Source of the DNA: Micromonospora parastrephiae | GTDB lineage: Bacteria > Actinomycetota > Actinomycetes > Mycobacteriales > Micromonosporaceae | Reading direction: 5' to 3' | DNA: 58,914 nucleotides | Assembly: GCF_016802865.1 (NCBI RefSeq) | Contig: NZ_JAEVHM010000018.1 | Coordinates: forward strand, 1 to 58,914 | Shown here: piece after piece, positions 35,784 to 45,960 of the stretch | Position numbering within the stretch: the stretch's first letter is position 1 | Layout: the number at the start of each line of letters is the position of its first letter | Notes under the pieces: model-generated | The model's input: the letters and a program-made list of their open reading frames with translations, nothing else | Told to the model about the DNA's origin: nothing | The model's database searches: none | Position numbers and translations under genes: made by a program

Positions 35784-38700
35784 TCAGCTCACGTTGGCCG
35801 GGCCGAGGACGCTCTTCAGATCACCCATCAGCGCGGTCGTCGCCGCCACCCGGAACGGACCCAGCCGCAGGGTGGTGGTGCGCCCACCGTTGAGCAGCTT
35901 GACGTGCACCTCGGTGTCGCCGGGGTGCAGCACCAGGGTCTCCTTGAGTCGTTCCACCAGCGGTGGCGTGCACCGGTGCACCGGGATGGTGAGGGTGACC
36001 GGCTTGTTGGTGGCGCTGGTGCTGACGTCCGGCATGGACATGTCCATCGCCATGATCCGTGGGGTGTCGTCGCGGCGGTCCACGCGACCCTTGACCACCA
36101 CGATGGCGTCCTCGGCGATGTACTGCCCGATCACCTCGTACGTGTTGGGGAAGAACAGCGTCTCCACCCCACCGGCAAGGTCCTCCAGGGTGGCCGAGGC
36201 CCAGGCCCGGCCCTGCTTGGTGACCCGGCGCTGCACCCCGGAGAGGATGCCGGCGAGGGTGACGACCGCGCCGTCGGGCACCCCGCCCTCCTCGGCCAGC
36301 GCGGCGATGGTGGTGTCGGCCGCCGCGTTGAGGATGTGCTCCAGGCCGAACAGCGGGTGGTCGGAGACGTACAGGCCGAGCATCTCCCGCTCGAAGGCCA
36401 GCTTGTCCCGCTTGTCCCACTCACCGTCCCCGATGACCGGCATCACGGTCGTGCTGCCGGTGTCGGCGTCGCCGAAGCCGGCGCCGAACAGGTCGTACTG
36501 GCCGACGGCCTCCTTGCGCTTGACGTCGGCGTACGCGTCGATGGCGTCGGCGTGCACCGCCAGCAGCGCCTTGCGGCTGTGCCCCATCGAGTCGAAGGCG
36601 CCGGCCTTGATCAGCGATTCGATGGTCTTCTTGTTGCAGACCACCGCGTCCACCTTGGACAGGAAGTCGTAGAAGTCGGAGTACTCGCCCTTCTCCTCCC
36701 GGCACCGCATGATCGAGGCGACCACGTTCGCGCCGACGTTGCGCACCGCCGCCAGTCCGAAGCGGATGTCCCTGCCGACCGGGGTGAACGGCCCGGCCGA
36801 GGTGTTCACGTCCGGTGGCAGCACCTGGATGCGCATCCGGCGACACTCGGACAGGTACAGCGCCATCTTGTCCTTGTCGTCGCCGACGCTGGTCAGCAGC
36901 CCGGCCATGTACTCGGCCGGGTAGTGCGCCTTGAGGTACGCCGTCCAGTAGGAGACCAGGCCGTACGCGGCGGAGTGCGCCTTGTTGAAGGCGTACCCGG
37001 CGAACGGGACCAGGACGTCCCACACCGCCTGGATCGCCTCGTCGGAGTAGCCGCGCTCGCGGCAGCCGTCCCGGAACGGGATGAACTCTTTGTCGAGGAT
37101 CTCCTTCTTCTTCTTTCCCATCGCCCGGCGCAGCAGGTCCGCCTGACCGAGGCTGTAGCCGGCCAGGATCTGCGCGGCGCGCTGCACCTGCTCCTGGTAG
37201 ACGATCAGGCCGTGGGTCGGCGCCAGGATCTCCCGCAGCGGCTCCTCCAGCTCCGGGTGGATCGGCGTGACCTCCTGGAGGCCGTTCTTGCGCAGCGCGT
37301 AGTTGGTGTGCGAGTCGGCGCCCATCGGGCCGGGCCGGTACAGCGCGATGACCGCGGAGATGTCCTCGAAGTTGTCCGGTTTCATCATCCGCAGCAGCGA
37401 CCGCAGCGGCCCACCGTCGAGCTGGAACACGCCGAGGGTGTCGCCGCGGGCCAACAGCTCGTAGGCGATCTTGTCGTCGAGCGGCAGGGCCAGCAGGTCG
37501 AGCTTCTTGCCGTGGTTCAGCTCGATGTTCTTGACCGCGTCGTCGATGATCGTCAGGTTGCGCAGGCCGAGGAAGTCCATCTTCAGCAGCCCGAGCGACT
37601 CACAGGTCGGGTAGTCGAACTGCGTGATGATCGCCCCGTCGGCGTCGCGGCGCATCAACGGGATGTGCTCGATGATCGGCTCGGCGGACATGATGACGCC
37701 GGCGGCGTGCACGCCGGTCTGCCGGATCAGCCCCTCGATGCCCTTGGCCGTGTCGATCACCTTGCGGACGTCCGGGTCGGAGTCGTACAGGCCACGGATC
37801 TCGCCGGCCTCGGCGTAGCGGGGGTGCTTCGGGTCGAAGATGCCGGTGAGCGGGATGTCCTTGCCCATCACGGCCGGCGGCATCGCCTTGGTGATCCGGT
37901 CGCCGACCGCGTACGGGAAACCGAGGACCCGGGCCGAGTCCTTGATCGCGGCCTTCGCCTTGATCGTGCCGAAGGTGGCGATCTGGGCGACCTTGTCCTC
38001 ACCCCACTTGTCGGTGACGTACTTGATCACCTCACCGCGCCGACGCTCGTCGAAGTCGATGTCGACATCCGGCATCGAGACGCGCTCGGGGTTGAGGAAC
38101 CGCTCGAAGATCAGGCCGTGCTGGATCGGATCCAGGTCGGTGATGCCCAGCGCGTACGCGACGAGCGAACCGGCGGCCGAACCACGACCCGGGCCCACCG
38201 AAATGCCCTGGTTCTTGGCCCACTGGATGAAGTCCGCGACCACGAGGAAGTACGACGGGAAGCCCATCTGGTTGATGACACCCAGCTCGTACTCGGCCTG
38301 GACGACGTGCCCCTCCGGGATGCCGCCCGGGTAGCGGCGGGCCAGGCCGGCGAAGGTCTCCTTGCGGAACCAGGACTCCTCGGTCTCCCCCTCCGGCACC
38401 GGGAAGCGCGGCATGAGGTTGTGGAACTCGAACATCCCGGTCGGGTCGACCTTCTCGGCCACCAGCAGGGTGTTGCGGCAGCCCTGCTGCCACAGCTCGG
38501 ACGAGTCGACCGCGCGCATCTGGTCGGCGCTCTTGATGAAGTAGCCGCCGCCCTCGAACCGGAACCGGTTGGGGTCGTCGATGTTGCTGCCGGTCTGCAC
38601 GCAGAGCAGCACGTCGTGCGCGGTGGCCTGCGCCTCGTGGGTGTAGTGCGAGTCGTTGGTGACGACCGGCGGGATGTCGAGTTTGCGGGCGATCTCGGTG

Positions 38701-39314
38701 AGCCCGTCACGGACCCGGCGCTCGATGGAGAGGCCGTGATCCATGATCTCCAGGAAGTAGTTGTCCCTGCCGAAGATGTCCTGGTAGCTGGCGGCGACCT
38801 TGAGCGCCTCGTCGAACTGCCCCAGCCGCAGCCGGGTCTGCACCGCGCCCGACGGGCAGCCGGTGGTGGCCATGATGCCCTCGGCATGCTCGGCGATCAG
38901 CTCCATGTCCATCCGTGGCCACTTGACGTAGTGCCCCTCCATGGACGCGCGCGAGTTGAGGGTGAACAGGTTCTTCAGGCCCTGCGCGTTCTTCGCCCAC
39001 ATGGTCTTGTGGGTGATCGCGCCGTTACCCGAGACGTCGTCGCTCTTCTGCTCCGGCCGACCCCACTTGACCCGCGCCTTGTGATAGCGCGACTCCGGCG
39101 CCACGTACGCCTCGACACCCAGGATCGGGGTGATCCCGGCGGCCATCGCCTGCTTGTAGAAGTCGTTCGCGCCGTGCATGTTGCCGTGGTCGGTGATCGC
39201 CACGGCCGGCATGCCGAGCCGGTTGGCCTCGGCGAACAGGTCCTTGAGACGGGCCGCTCCGTCGAGCATCGAATACTCCGTGTGCACGTGCAGATGCGCG
39301 AACGAATCGGCCAT
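35784..39314 (-). CDS. dnaE: DNA polymerase III alpha subunit DnaE
   Basis: 1176-residue replicative polymerase, full length for actinobacterial DnaE1. The N-terminal PHP domain starts [20 protein letters not shown] and keeps its metal ligands. The polymerase palm holds [20 protein letters not shown] and the catalytic [12 protein letters not shown] (about residue 405). Fingers, a tandem HhH region and an OB-fold near [19 protein letters not shown] complete the order. Intact with no frameshifts. It is convergent with the ABC-F gene (18 bp apart). A core replication gene within otherwise accessory surroundings. Confidence 0.98.
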   Translation of the reverse strand: MADSFAHLHVHTEYSMLDGAARLKDLFAEANRLGMPAVAITDHGNMHGANDFYKQAMAAGITPILGVEAYVAPESRYHKARVKWGRPEQKSDDVSGNGAITHKTMWAKNAQGLKNLFTLNSRASMEGHYVKWPRMDMELIAEHAEGIMATTGCPSGAVQTRLRLGQFDEALKVAASYQDIFGRDNYFLEIMDHGLSIERRVRDGLTEIARKLDIPPVVTNDSHYTHEAQATAHDVLLCVQTGSNIDDPNRFRFEGGGYFIKSADQMRAVDSSELWQQGCRNTLLVAEKVDPTGMFEFHNLMPRFPVPEGETEESWFRKETFAGLARRYPGGIPEGHVVQAEYELGVINQMGFPSYFLVVADFIQWAKNQGISVGPGRGSAAGSLVAYALGITDLDPIQHGLIFERFLNPERVSMPDVDIDFDERRRGEVIKYVTDKWGEDKVAQIATFGTIKAKAAIKDSARVLGFPYAVGDRITKAMPPAVMGKDIPLTGIFDPKHPRYAEAGEIRGLYDSDPDVRKVIDTAKGIEGLIRQTGVHAAGVIMSAEPIIEHIPLMRRDADGAIITQFDYPTCESLGLLKMDFLGLRNLTIIDDAVKNIELNHGKKLDLLALPLDDKIAYELLARGDTLGVFQLDGGPLRSLLRMMKPDNFEDISAVIALYRPGPMGADSHTNYALRKNGLQEVTPIHPELEEPLREILAPTHGLIVYQEQVQRAAQILAGYSLGQADLLRRAMGKKKKEILDKEFIPFRDGCRERGYSDEAIQAVWDVLVPFAGYAFNKAHSAAYGLVSYWTAYLKAHYPAEYMAGLLTSVGDDKDKMALYLSECRRMRIQVLPPDVNTSAGPFTPVGRDIRFGLAAVRNVGANVVASIMRCREEKGEYSDFYDFLSKVDAVVCNKKTIESLIKAGAFDSMGHSRKALLAVHADAIDAYADVKRKEAVGQYDLFGAGFGDADTGSTTVMPVIGDGEWDKRDKLAFEREMLGLYVSDHPLFGLEHILNAAADTTIAALAEEGGVPDGAVVTLAGILSGVQRRVTKQGRAWASATLEDLAGGVETLFFPNTYEVIGQYIAEDAIVVVKGRVDRRDDTPRIMAMDMSMPDVSTSATNKPVTLTIPVHRCTPPLVERLKETLVLHPGDTEVHVKLLNGGRTTTLRLGPFRVAATTALMGDLKSVLGPANVS

Positions 39315-39370
39315 GCCTGGCGCCCCCCGGCGGTGTGGATCTCGATGGTCGGAGCCGACCGGGACCTACC

Positions 39371-40648
39371 CTACCGAGGTGATCTCGACGGCTCCACCGT
39401 CCGCGCCGACGGTCGTGGCCCGCATCTCGTCCGCCGCCCGGGCACGGGCGCGTCCGCGCTCGAACTACCTGGCGAACCCGACTTCCCCGTCGGCCCGCCG
39501 AACGTGAGGGCGAGGCCAACTGCCGCGAGAAGGGGCGCCAGCCCGAACGCCGCACGGTGCCCGGACTGGTCGACGAGGAGGCCGGCCACCGCTTGACCGG
39601 CGGCCGTACCGACCGGTCCCGCCGCGCAGACGATCGTCATCGTCGCCGTGACGCGAGTGGGAGCCAGCCGCTCGGTTGTGGCGTAAATGGTGATCATGTG
39701 AGGCGCGATGGCGAGCCCCGCCACGAGGACCACCGCCCACAGCGGTATCCAGAAGTGACCAACAGGTAGCAGGGCCGTCGCGATCAGAAGCCCGAGGTTG
39801 AAGGTCCGGTGGCGAGTCCGCAGGGACACACGTGCCGGGATCCAGGCGTAGGCGATACCGGCGACGGCACCGCCCAGTCCGAGGGCCGCGTACAGGAGTC
39901 CGGCAGCGGAGGGGCGGCCTGCCGCCATGGCGTACGCCGTCACTCCCACCTGCACCGCGCCGAAGATGCCGCCCATGATCGCCATGGCGGCGACCATGAG
40001 CGCCACACCAGCCCATGGCAATGGCGAAACCGATGGTCGGGAGGACGTGCTGATGGGTGCGGTCGCGTAGAGAAGCGCCACCGGCGTGGCCGCCGCGAGG
40101 AGGAGCACGATGCACGCGAGCAGCGGCGCGGCCGATGGCACGGGAAGGTGGACCGCCGCGAGGAGTCCCACCAGCGCGGGACCGACGATGAAGCTGGCCT
40201 CGTCCGCGGCCGCCTCGTAGGACAGCGCGGTGGTCATCAGGCCAGGCCGTTGGGGACGGGAACGCGCCAGGTAGGACCAGTGGACCCGGATCAGGGGGCC
40301 CACCTGGGGTTGTGTCGCGCCAACGAGGACGGCAGCGGCGAAGACCACGGGGCGGCCGGCGGCGGTCGCGGTGATGAGGCCCGCCAGAGCGGCCGCGTTC
40401 GCCATCGCCATCCAGACGCCGAGACGGCGGATGCCCATGGTGTCGGCGAGCCGCCCGACGACGATGCCACCCGCGCCGATGGCGAGACTCTGCGCCGCGG
40501 CCGCCAGACCGGCGAAGGCATAGCTTCCCGTGGTGTGCTGGAGCAGCACGAGCGTACCCAGAGGCGTCATCGCGTACGGCAGTCGCGCCAGGAAGCCGCC
40601 GGGAAAGACGGCGACGTGGGTTGCGCGAACGAGCTCTCGATATGACAC
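39371..40648 (-). CDS. MFS transporter
   Basis: 425-residue membrane transporter with about 12 helices. Motif A appears as VVGRLADTMGIRRLG after helix 2, and LMTTALSYEAAADEASFIVGPALVG forms a helix 5 region typical of MFS exporters. GAGGAG lies 6 bases before the chosen GTG (40648, reading VSYRELVRATHVAVF); the longer upstream frame overlaps the YciO gene promoter region. The C-terminal 45 residues are low-complexity and polar. Substrate unknown. Confidence 0.82.
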   Translation of the reverse strand: MSYRELVRATHVAVFPGGFLARLPYAMTPLGTLVLLQHTTGSYAFAGLAAAAQSLAIGAGGIVVGRLADTMGIRRLGVWMAMANAAALAGLITATAAGRPVVFAAAVLVGATQPQVGPLIRVHWSYLARSRPQRPGLMTTALSYEAAADEASFIVGPALVGLLAAVHLPVPSAAPLLACIVLLLAAATPVALLYATAPISTSSRPSVSPLPWAGVALMVAAMAIMGGIFGAVQVGVTAYAMAAGRPSAAGLLYAALGLGGAVAGIAYAWIPARVSLRTRHRTFNLGLLIATALLPVGHFWIPLWAVVLVAGLAIAPHMITIYATTERLAPTRVTATMTIVCAAGPVGTAAGQAVAGLLVDQSGHRAAFGLAPLLAAVGLALTFGGPTGKSGSPGSSSADAPVPGRRTRCGPRPSARTVEPSRSPR

Positions 40649-40815
40649 GACGGTCTCCTCGCACAGCGAAGAGACGCGCCTACCCAGCCACCGGACGCGT
40701 GCTGATCCCGATTCTTCGCGCAGGATATCAACGTCGATGTCGTCGCGCCCGGAGCCCTCGCCCTCGCCCGCGCCCGGGACGGGCATGCCTCCTGGGCAGC
40801 GCCTACGCTCGGGGG

Positions 40816-41436
40816 ATGGCGAGGTACTACGACGTACACCCGGAGAACCCCCAGCCCCGGATCATCGGTCAGGTCGCCGACCTGATCCGAGGTGGTGGGC
40901 TGGTCGCCTACCCGACGGACTCCTGCTACGCGCTCGGCACCCGGCTGGGCGACCGGGACGGGCTGGACCGGATCCGCGAGATCCGACACCTCGACGACCG
41001 GCACCACTTCACCCTGGTCTGCCGGGACTTCGCGCAGCTCGGTCAGTTCGTCCAGATCAACAACGCGGTGTTCCGGCTGGTGAAGGCCTCCACGCCGGGC
41101 AGCTACACGTTCATCCTGCCGGCCACCCGGGAGGTGCCGCGCCGGATGCTGCACCCCAGGAAGCGCACCGTCGGCGTCCGCGTACCCCGGCACACCGTCA
41201 CCCAGGCGCTGCTGGCCGAGCTGGCCGAGCCGCTGGTGTCGAGCACCCTGATCCTGCCCGGCGACGACGAGCCGATGACCCAGGGATGGGAGATCAAGGA
41301 ACGGCTCGACCACCAGCTCGACGCGGTGCTCGACGCCGGCGACTGCGGCAAGGAGCCGACGACCGTGATCGACCTGTCCGGGCCCGAGCCGGAGATTCTG
41401 CGCCGGGGCGCCGGAGACGTCTCCCGCTTCGAGTAG
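40816..41436 (+). CDS. YciO/Sua5/YrdC-family protein
   Basis: 206-residue protein of the YrdC-like fold that binds nucleotides and tRNA or RNA. TsaC/Sua5 members make threonylcarbamoyl-AMP for tRNA t6A; YciO-type members are close but less defined. It starts MARYYDVHPENPQPRIIGQ, then GGGLVAYPTDSCYALG, KR-type IREIRHLDDRHHFTLVCRDF and PGSYTFILPATREVP, which match YciO best. Little 5' leader and no clear ribosome site, so it may be leaderless. A strong hairpin terminator follows. Divergent from the MFS gene. Confidence 0.85.
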   Translation: MARYYDVHPENPQPRIIGQVADLIRGGGLVAYPTDSCYALGTRLGDRDGLDRIREIRHLDDRHHFTLVCRDFAQLGQFVQINNAVFRLVKASTPGSYTFILPATREVPRRMLHPRKRTVGVRVPRHTVTQALLAELAEPLVSSTLILPGDDEPMTQGWEIKERLDHQLDAVLDAGDCGKEPTTVIDLSGPEPEILRRGAGDVSRFE

Positions 41437-41453
41437 CACCAGTTCGGCTTGCC

Positions 41454-41494
41454 AGCAGGGCCCGCGCCACCCGGTGCGGGCCCTGCTTCTTGTC
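41454..41494 (+). terminator. Hairpin terminator after the YciO-family gene
   Basis: Perfect 12-bp stem AGCAGGGCCCGC (41454-41465) with GCGGGCCCTGCT (41476-41487), 10-nt loop, followed by a T-rich stretch (TCTTGTC). It lies 18 bp after the stop. Confidence 0.8.
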
Positions 41495-41521
41495 TCACCC
41501 TCCGACACAACACTGTCGCCG

Positions 41522-41551
41522 TAGACAATGCTGTGTGGCACACAGTATGGT
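41522..41551 (+). promoter_or_regulatory. PadR promoter with overlapping operator
   Basis: TAGACA (41522-41527), an 18-bp spacer and TATGGT (41546-41551) form a plausible promoter. The spacer holds CTGTGTG, G, CACACAG (41531-41545), a perfect 7-bp inverted repeat. The start of transcription would fall only a few bases before the ATG at 41559, giving a nearly leaderless mRNA. PadR binding here would block RNA polymerase directly. Confidence 0.6.
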
Positions 41552-41558
41552 GTGACAC

Positions 41559-41900
41559 ATGGTTAGCGAGGATGTTCTACGGACGCATCTCCAGGAGCTG
41601 CGTCGAGGCACCGTCGTGGTGGCCAGCCTGGTCGCGCTCCGCCGACCGAACTACGGCTACGCACTGCTGCAACGGCTCACCGACCACGGCTTCCCGGTGG
41701 ACGCCAACACGCTCTACCCACTGCTGCGCCGCCTGGAGGACCAGGGCCTGCTGACCAGCGAGTGGAACACCGAGGAGAGCCGGCCGCGCAAGTTCTACCG
41801 GACCAGCGACGAGGGCGAGTCCATGCTGAGCCGGCTCCTCGACGATCTCGCCGCCGTGCAGACCTCCATCACCGGGCTCATCCAAGGAGTGGACCGATGA
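41559..41900 (+). CDS. PadR-family transcriptional regulator
   Basis: 113-residue PadR protein, mostly a winged HTH (residues about 15-85: LVALRRPNYGYALLQRL, then NTLYPLLRRLEDQGLLTSEW) plus a short dimerisation helix. PadR proteins repress transport or stress genes until bound by a small ligand. Its stop overlaps the start of the HAAS-type membrane gene (ATGA), and an operator-like palindrome lies in its promoter. A sensor kinase, response regulator and ABC exporter follow, so it may head a cell-envelope or drug-response operon. Confidence 0.9.
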   Translation: MVSEDVLRTHLQELRRGTVVVASLVALRRPNYGYALLQRLTDHGFPVDANTLYPLLRRLEDQGLLTSEWNTEESRPRKFYRTSDEGESMLSRLLDDLAAVQTSITGLIQGVDR

Positions 41901-42844
41901 ACACCCTGACCGACCGCTACCTCGCCGCCACCCTGCGCTCGGTGCCCGCCCCGCGACGCGACGAGATCGCCACGGAGCTGCGCGCCTCCATCGGAGACAT
42001 GGTCGAGGACCGCACGAGCGGTGGCGCGGACCCCGCCGCCGCCGAGCGCGAGGTGCTCACCGAGCTGGGCAACCCCGACCGGCTGGCCGCCCGCTACGCC
42101 GACCGCCGTCTGCAACTCATCGGCCCGACGTACTACCTGGTGTGGTGGCGGCTGCTGAAACTGCTGCTCAGCTTCATCCCTGCGCTCGTCGGCACCGTGG
42201 TCGCCATCGTCGACGTCGCGGACGGCAAGGGCTTCGGGGCCATCGGGACGGGCATCGCCACCGCCCTCCAGGTGGCCGTGCAGATCGCCTTCTGGCTCAC
42301 CCTGACCTTCGCCCTCATCGACCGGTTCCAACCCACCGCCGACCTGCCGGACTGGACGGTCGACCAACTGCCCGACGTCCCGGCGCACCGGGACATCTCC
42401 CTCGTCGAGACCGTCGCGTCGGTGGTGATGCTGCTGGTGACCATCGGATACCTGCCGTTCCAGCACTACCGATCATGGGTACGCGCCACCGACGGTGACA
42501 ACATCCCGATCCTCGACCCGGCGCTCTGGTCGTTCTGGCTGCCGGCGCTGATCGTCGTCCTGCTCGCCAGCGTGGCGTTCGAAATCGTCAAGTACCGGAT
42601 CGGGCGCTGGACCTGGGCGCTGTTCGGGACGAAGGCGCTGCTCAACCTCGCGTTCACGGTGTCGGTGGTGTGGTTGGCGCTCTCCGACCGGCTGCTCAAC
42701 CCGGCCCTGGGCGAGCGGCTCAGTTGGCTGGCGGACGCGGACAACCGCAACGTCCTCGGCACCGCCGTCGCGGTGGGTGCGGCCGTGATCGTGGTCTGGG
42801 ACCTGATCGACACCGCCCTGAAGGCCCGCCGCCAGACGGTGTGA
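41897..42844 (+). CDS. HAAS-domain multi-pass membrane protein
   Basis: 315-residue membrane protein. The N-terminal ~70 residues form a HAAS-type (PadR-associated) domain, MNTLTDRYLAATLRSVPAPR through ELGNPDRLAARYADR, followed by about six helices. Such proteins are almost always coupled to PadR genes, as here (four-base overlap). Their role is uncertain; many accompany ABC exporters and envelope stress systems. No enzymatic motif is visible. Confidence 0.82.
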   Translation: MNTLTDRYLAATLRSVPAPRRDEIATELRASIGDMVEDRTSGGADPAAAEREVLTELGNPDRLAARYADRRLQLIGPTYYLVWWRLLKLLLSFIPALVGTVVAIVDVADGKGFGAIGTGIATALQVAVQIAFWLTLTFALIDRFQPTADLPDWTVDQLPDVPAHRDISLVETVASVVMLLVTIGYLPFQHYRSWVRATDGDNIPILDPALWSFWLPALIVVLLASVAFEIVKYRIGRWTWALFGTKALLNLAFTVSVVWLALSDRLLNPALGERLSWLADADNRNVLGTAVAVGAAVIVVWDLIDTALKARRQTV

Positions 42845-42964
42845 GCGAGACCCCACACGGCGCCCGGCGCGTACCTCGCGCCGGGCCGCCGCCCGTCGAC
42901 GTGACGGAGCGGCACCGGCCCGCCCGGTCGGCGGGCACGACGGGTGACGTGGCATCGTTCCCGG

Positions 42965-44290
42965 ATGACCGTGGCACCGCGCGAGGAATGGCGTCGTCCG
43001 GGCCCGACGCCTGAGCAGCGCCGGATCGACCTGTGGCTCGGGCTGGCGGTGACCGGGCTGGCGCTGGTCAGCCTCACCCTGGCCCGTAGCACCGGAGCAT
43101 TCCTGCTGGGGCCACCACCGTCCGGGCCGGAGCAGCTGGTCTGGACCGTCGCGGTGACCCTGCCGCTGGTCTGGCGGCGGCGCTGGCCGGCCGCGACCCT
43201 GCTCGTCGTCTCCGTGGCGCTCATCGCGGCGCAGGCGCGATCGGCCCCGGAAACCCAGTTCTCCTCCTGGGCCCTGTTCTGCGCCCTCTACACGCTGGGC
43301 GCCTGGGGACCGGACCATCAGTTGGCCCGTCGACTGCGGATCGGCGTGATCGCCACGATGTTCGCCTGGCTGGGCGTCTACTACGCGGTGACGATCGACC
43401 ACATCCCGCCCGGCGCCTTCGCCGACGCGGTCGGACCGGTGCCGCCGGTGCTCGCCGCGATGGTCACCGGCGTCCTGGTCAATGTGCTGGTCTTCGGGTT
43501 CGCGTACTTCTTCGGCGAGACCGCCTGGGTGGCCGCGCGGCGCGAGCACGAGCTGCGCGAACAGGCCGAGGACCTGCGCCGGTCCCAGGCCGAGGCCCGG
43601 GAGCGGGCGGTGCTCGGCGAACGGGTCCGGATCGCCCGGGAGTTGCACGACGTCGTCGCGCACCACGTGTCGGTGATGGGGGTGCAGGCGTCCGCCTGCC
43701 GCCGGGTGTTCGACCGCGACCCGGGCAAGGCCCGCACGGCGCTGACCGCCATCGAGCAGAGCGCCCGCACGGCCGTCGACGAGCTGCGCCGCATGCTCGG
43801 CGTGCTGCGGGCCTCCGGCGACGCCGACGTCGGGCGGTCCGCGGCCGGCGACGTCGAGCGGATCGGTGAGCTGGTGGAGCGGGCGCGGGCCGCGGGCCTG
43901 ACGGCCACCCTCGGGGTGTACGGCAATCCCGTGACGCTGCCCGAGTCGGTCTCGCAGGCGGCCTACCGGGTGACGCAGGAGGCGGTGACCAACACCCTGA
44001 AGCACGCCGGAGCGGACCTGCTGGACGTGCGGGTCCGGTACCTGGCCCGGGAGGTGGAGGTCGACGTGACCGACGACGGACGGGCCGGCGGCCGACTCGA
44101 CGCCGCCGGGCTCGGCCTGATCGGGATGCGCGAGCGGGTCACCGCACACGACGGCGACCTGGAGGCCGGACCCCGCGCCGGCGGCGGTTGGCGGGTCCGC
44201 GCCCGCTTTCCGCTCGCGGACCCCGTGCGCGGGCAACGGGAGACCAGCGACGGAGGATCCCTGACGGCCGCCGCGGAGCAAACGGCGTGA
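42965..44290 (+). CDS. NarL-type sensor histidine kinase
   Basis: 441-residue membrane kinase. About six N-terminal helices (residues 20-200) without an extracellular domain suggest intramembrane sensing. A coiled linker is followed by the HisKA_3 H-box RIARELHDVVAHHVSVMGVQ (about residue 230) and an HATPase_c with QEAVTNTLKHA and GLGLIGMRERV. The GTGA overlap links it to the response regulator. ABC-exporter genes next door suggest it controls them. ATG 42965 has no clear ribosome site. Confidence 0.88.
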   Translation: MTVAPREEWRRPGPTPEQRRIDLWLGLAVTGLALVSLTLARSTGAFLLGPPPSGPEQLVWTVAVTLPLVWRRRWPAATLLVVSVALIAAQARSAPETQFSSWALFCALYTLGAWGPDHQLARRLRIGVIATMFAWLGVYYAVTIDHIPPGAFADAVGPVPPVLAAMVTGVLVNVLVFGFAYFFGETAWVAARREHELREQAEDLRRSQAEARERAVLGERVRIARELHDVVAHHVSVMGVQASACRRVFDRDPGKARTALTAIEQSARTAVDELRRMLGVLRASGDADVGRSAAGDVERIGELVERARAAGLTATLGVYGNPVTLPESVSQAAYRVTQEAVTNTLKHAGADLLDVRVRYLAREVEVDVTDDGRAGGRLDAAGLGLIGMRERVTAHDGDLEAGPRAGGGWRVRARFPLADPVRGQRETSDGGSLTAAAEQTA

Positions 44291-44985
44291 GCGCCGCACC
44301 GGGTACGCCGATCCGGGTGCTGCTCGCCGACGACCAGCACCTCGTCCGCACCGGCTTCCGGGTCATCCTCGAGGTGGAGGACGACATCGAGGTGGTCGGC
44401 GAGGCCGCCGACGGCGAGCGCGCCGTCACCATGACCCGGGCCACCAGCCCGGACGTGGTGCTGATGGACGTGGAGATGCCCGGGATGGACGGGCTGGAGG
44501 CCACCCGGCGGATCAGCGGTGACGGGCCCGGCGCGCCCGCGGTGCTGATCCTCACCACGTTCGACCGCGACGACTACCTGTTCGCCGCCCTGCGGGCCGG
44601 GGCCAGCGGCTTCCTGCTGAAGAACGGCACACCGGAGGAACTCGTCGAGGCGATCCGGGTGCTGGCCCGGGGCGACGGCCTGCTCGCCCCGGAGATCACC
44701 CGCCGCGTGATCTCCACCTTCGCCCGTCCCGGCGACCCGTCCGGCACCGCCCACCGGGGTCCGGACGCCGACGCCGCGCTGCGCGGGTTGACCCCGCGCG
44801 AATCCGAGGTGCTGGTGCTGCTCGCCGCCGGGGCGAGCAACGCGGAGATCGCCGTCGAGATGCACCTGGGTGAGGCGACGGTGAAGACCCACGTGAGCCG
44901 GGTGCTGGCCAAACTCGGTCTGCGCGACCGGGTCCAGGCGGTGGTCTTCGCGTACGAGAACGGGGTGGTACGCCCCGGCGGCTGA
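44287..44985 (+). CDS. NarL/LuxR-type response regulator
   Basis: 232-residue regulator. Receiver domain: acidic pair in LLADDQHLVRTGF, phospho-acceptor Asp in DVVLMDVEMPGMDG (about residue 59), Lys in GFLLKNGTPEE. C-terminal LuxR-type HTH: LTPRESEVLVLLAAGASNAE and VKTHVSRVLAKLGLRDR. It partners the upstream kinase (overlapping genes) and probably activates the exporter genes that follow after a hairpin. Confidence 0.93.
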   Translation: MSAAPGTPIRVLLADDQHLVRTGFRVILEVEDDIEVVGEAADGERAVTMTRATSPDVVLMDVEMPGMDGLEATRRISGDGPGAPAVLILTTFDRDDYLFAALRAGASGFLLKNGTPEELVEAIRVLARGDGLLAPEITRRVISTFARPGDPSGTAHRGPDADAALRGLTPRESEVLVLLAAGASNAEIAVEMHLGEATVKTHVSRVLAKLGLRDRVQAVVFAYENGVVRPGG

Positions 44986-45028
44986 CCGGCCTCCGTCGCG
45001 GGACGGACCCGTCGACTCAGCCGCCGGG
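44974..45028 (+). terminator. Hairpin between the response regulator and the ABC exporter
   Basis: Perfect 12-bp stem CCCGGCGGCTGA (44974-44985, including the stop codon) with TCAGCCGCCGGG (45017-45028). The loop contains a second hairpin, TCCGTC/GACGGA. It is a likely terminator or attenuator separating the regulatory genes from the exporter. Confidence 0.55.
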
Positions 45029-45066
45029 CGGACGGCACGCAGACGTACTGGATCTAGCGTGGGTGC

Positions 45067-45960
45067 GTGACCAGAGCGCTGCGCCTGGACGGCGTCGACC
45101 GCAGCTTCGGCGACCGGCAGGTACTCAAGAACGTGTCCTTCGAGGTGGCCGCCGGCCGCATGACCGGCTTCGTGGGCGCCAACGGCGCCGGCAAGACCAC
45201 CACCATGCGCATCATCCTGGGCGTGCTCGCCCCGGACGCGGGCGACGTGAGCTGGGGTGGCGCGACGTTGACCCGGCAGGATCGGCGGCGCTTCGGCTAC
45301 ATGCCCGAGGAGCGGGGCCTCTACCCCAAGATGACCGCGCGGGAGCAGGTGACCTACCTGGGCCGGTTGCACGGCCTGGACGCCGCCGCCGCGCGACGCG
45401 CCACCGACGCCCTGCTGGAACGGGTCGGTCTCGCCGAACGGGGCGACGACCTGCTGGAGACGCTGTCGCTGGGCAACCAGCAGCGCGCCCAGATCGCCGC
45501 CGCTCTGGTGCACGATCCGGAGGTGCTGGTGCTCGACGAGCCGTTCTCCGGGCTGGATCCGCTGGCCGTCGACACGGTCGTCGCCGTGCTGCGGGAACGG
45601 GCCACCGCCGGTGCTCCGGTGCTCTTCTCCAGCCACCAACTCGATGTGGTCGAGCGGCTCTGCGACGACCTGGTGATCATCGCCGACGGCGTGATCCGGG
45701 CCGCCGGCAGCCGGCAGCAACTGCGCGACACGTACACCGTGCCCCGCTACGAGCTGGTCGTGGCGACCGACGCCGGCTGGGTACGCGACGAACCCGGGGT
45801 GACCCTGGTCGAGTTGGACGGCGCGCGGGCGGTGTTCGACCTGCCGGCCGGCGCCGACGAACAGTCCGTGCTGCACGCCGCGCTGGCCCGAGGCCCGGTC
45901 CGCGCCTTCCGCCCGGTCAGCCCCTCGCTCACCGAGATCTTCCGAGAGGTCACCCAGTGA
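45067..45960 (+). CDS. ABC exporter ATP-binding protein (NatA-like)
   Basis: 297-residue ABC ATPase. Walker A is GANGAGKTT (about 37-45), the Q-loop region is GYMPEERGLYPKMT, the signature LSLGNQQRAQIAAALV, and Walker B VLVLDEPFSGLDP. A C-terminal DUF4162-type domain follows the switch His (SSHQ). The MPEERGLYPKM motif places it with Na+/drug exporter ATPases of the NatA type. It starts with GTG, and its stop overlaps the permease start (GTGA). Confidence 0.92.
   Translation: MTRALRLDGVDRSFGDRQVLKNVSFEVAAGRMTGFVGANGAGKTTTMRIILGVLAPDAGDVSWGGATLTRQDRRRFGYMPEERGLYPKMTAREQVTYLGRLHGLDAAAARRATDALLERVGLAERGDDLLETLSLGNQQRAQIAAALVHDPEVLVLDEPFSGLDPLAVDTVVAVLRERATAGAPVLFSSHQLDVVERLCDDLVIIADGVIRAAGSRQQLRDTYTVPRYELVVATDAGWVRDEPGVTLVELDGARAVFDLPAGADEQSVLHAALARGPVRAFRPVSPSLTEIFREVTQ

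Noticed and set aside
35776..35805. Possible bidirectional terminator between ABC-F and dnaE (CGGCCCGG / CCGGGCCG)
   Set aside because: The 8-bp stem overlaps the dnaE 3' coding end with a 14-nt loop; too common in this composition to call.
35904..39596. Very long plus-strand open frame (about 1230 codons) antisense to dnaE
   Set aside because: It is the mirror of dnaE codon bias; the translation is low-complexity (runs of R, G, V, H, D, Q) with no recognisable domain.
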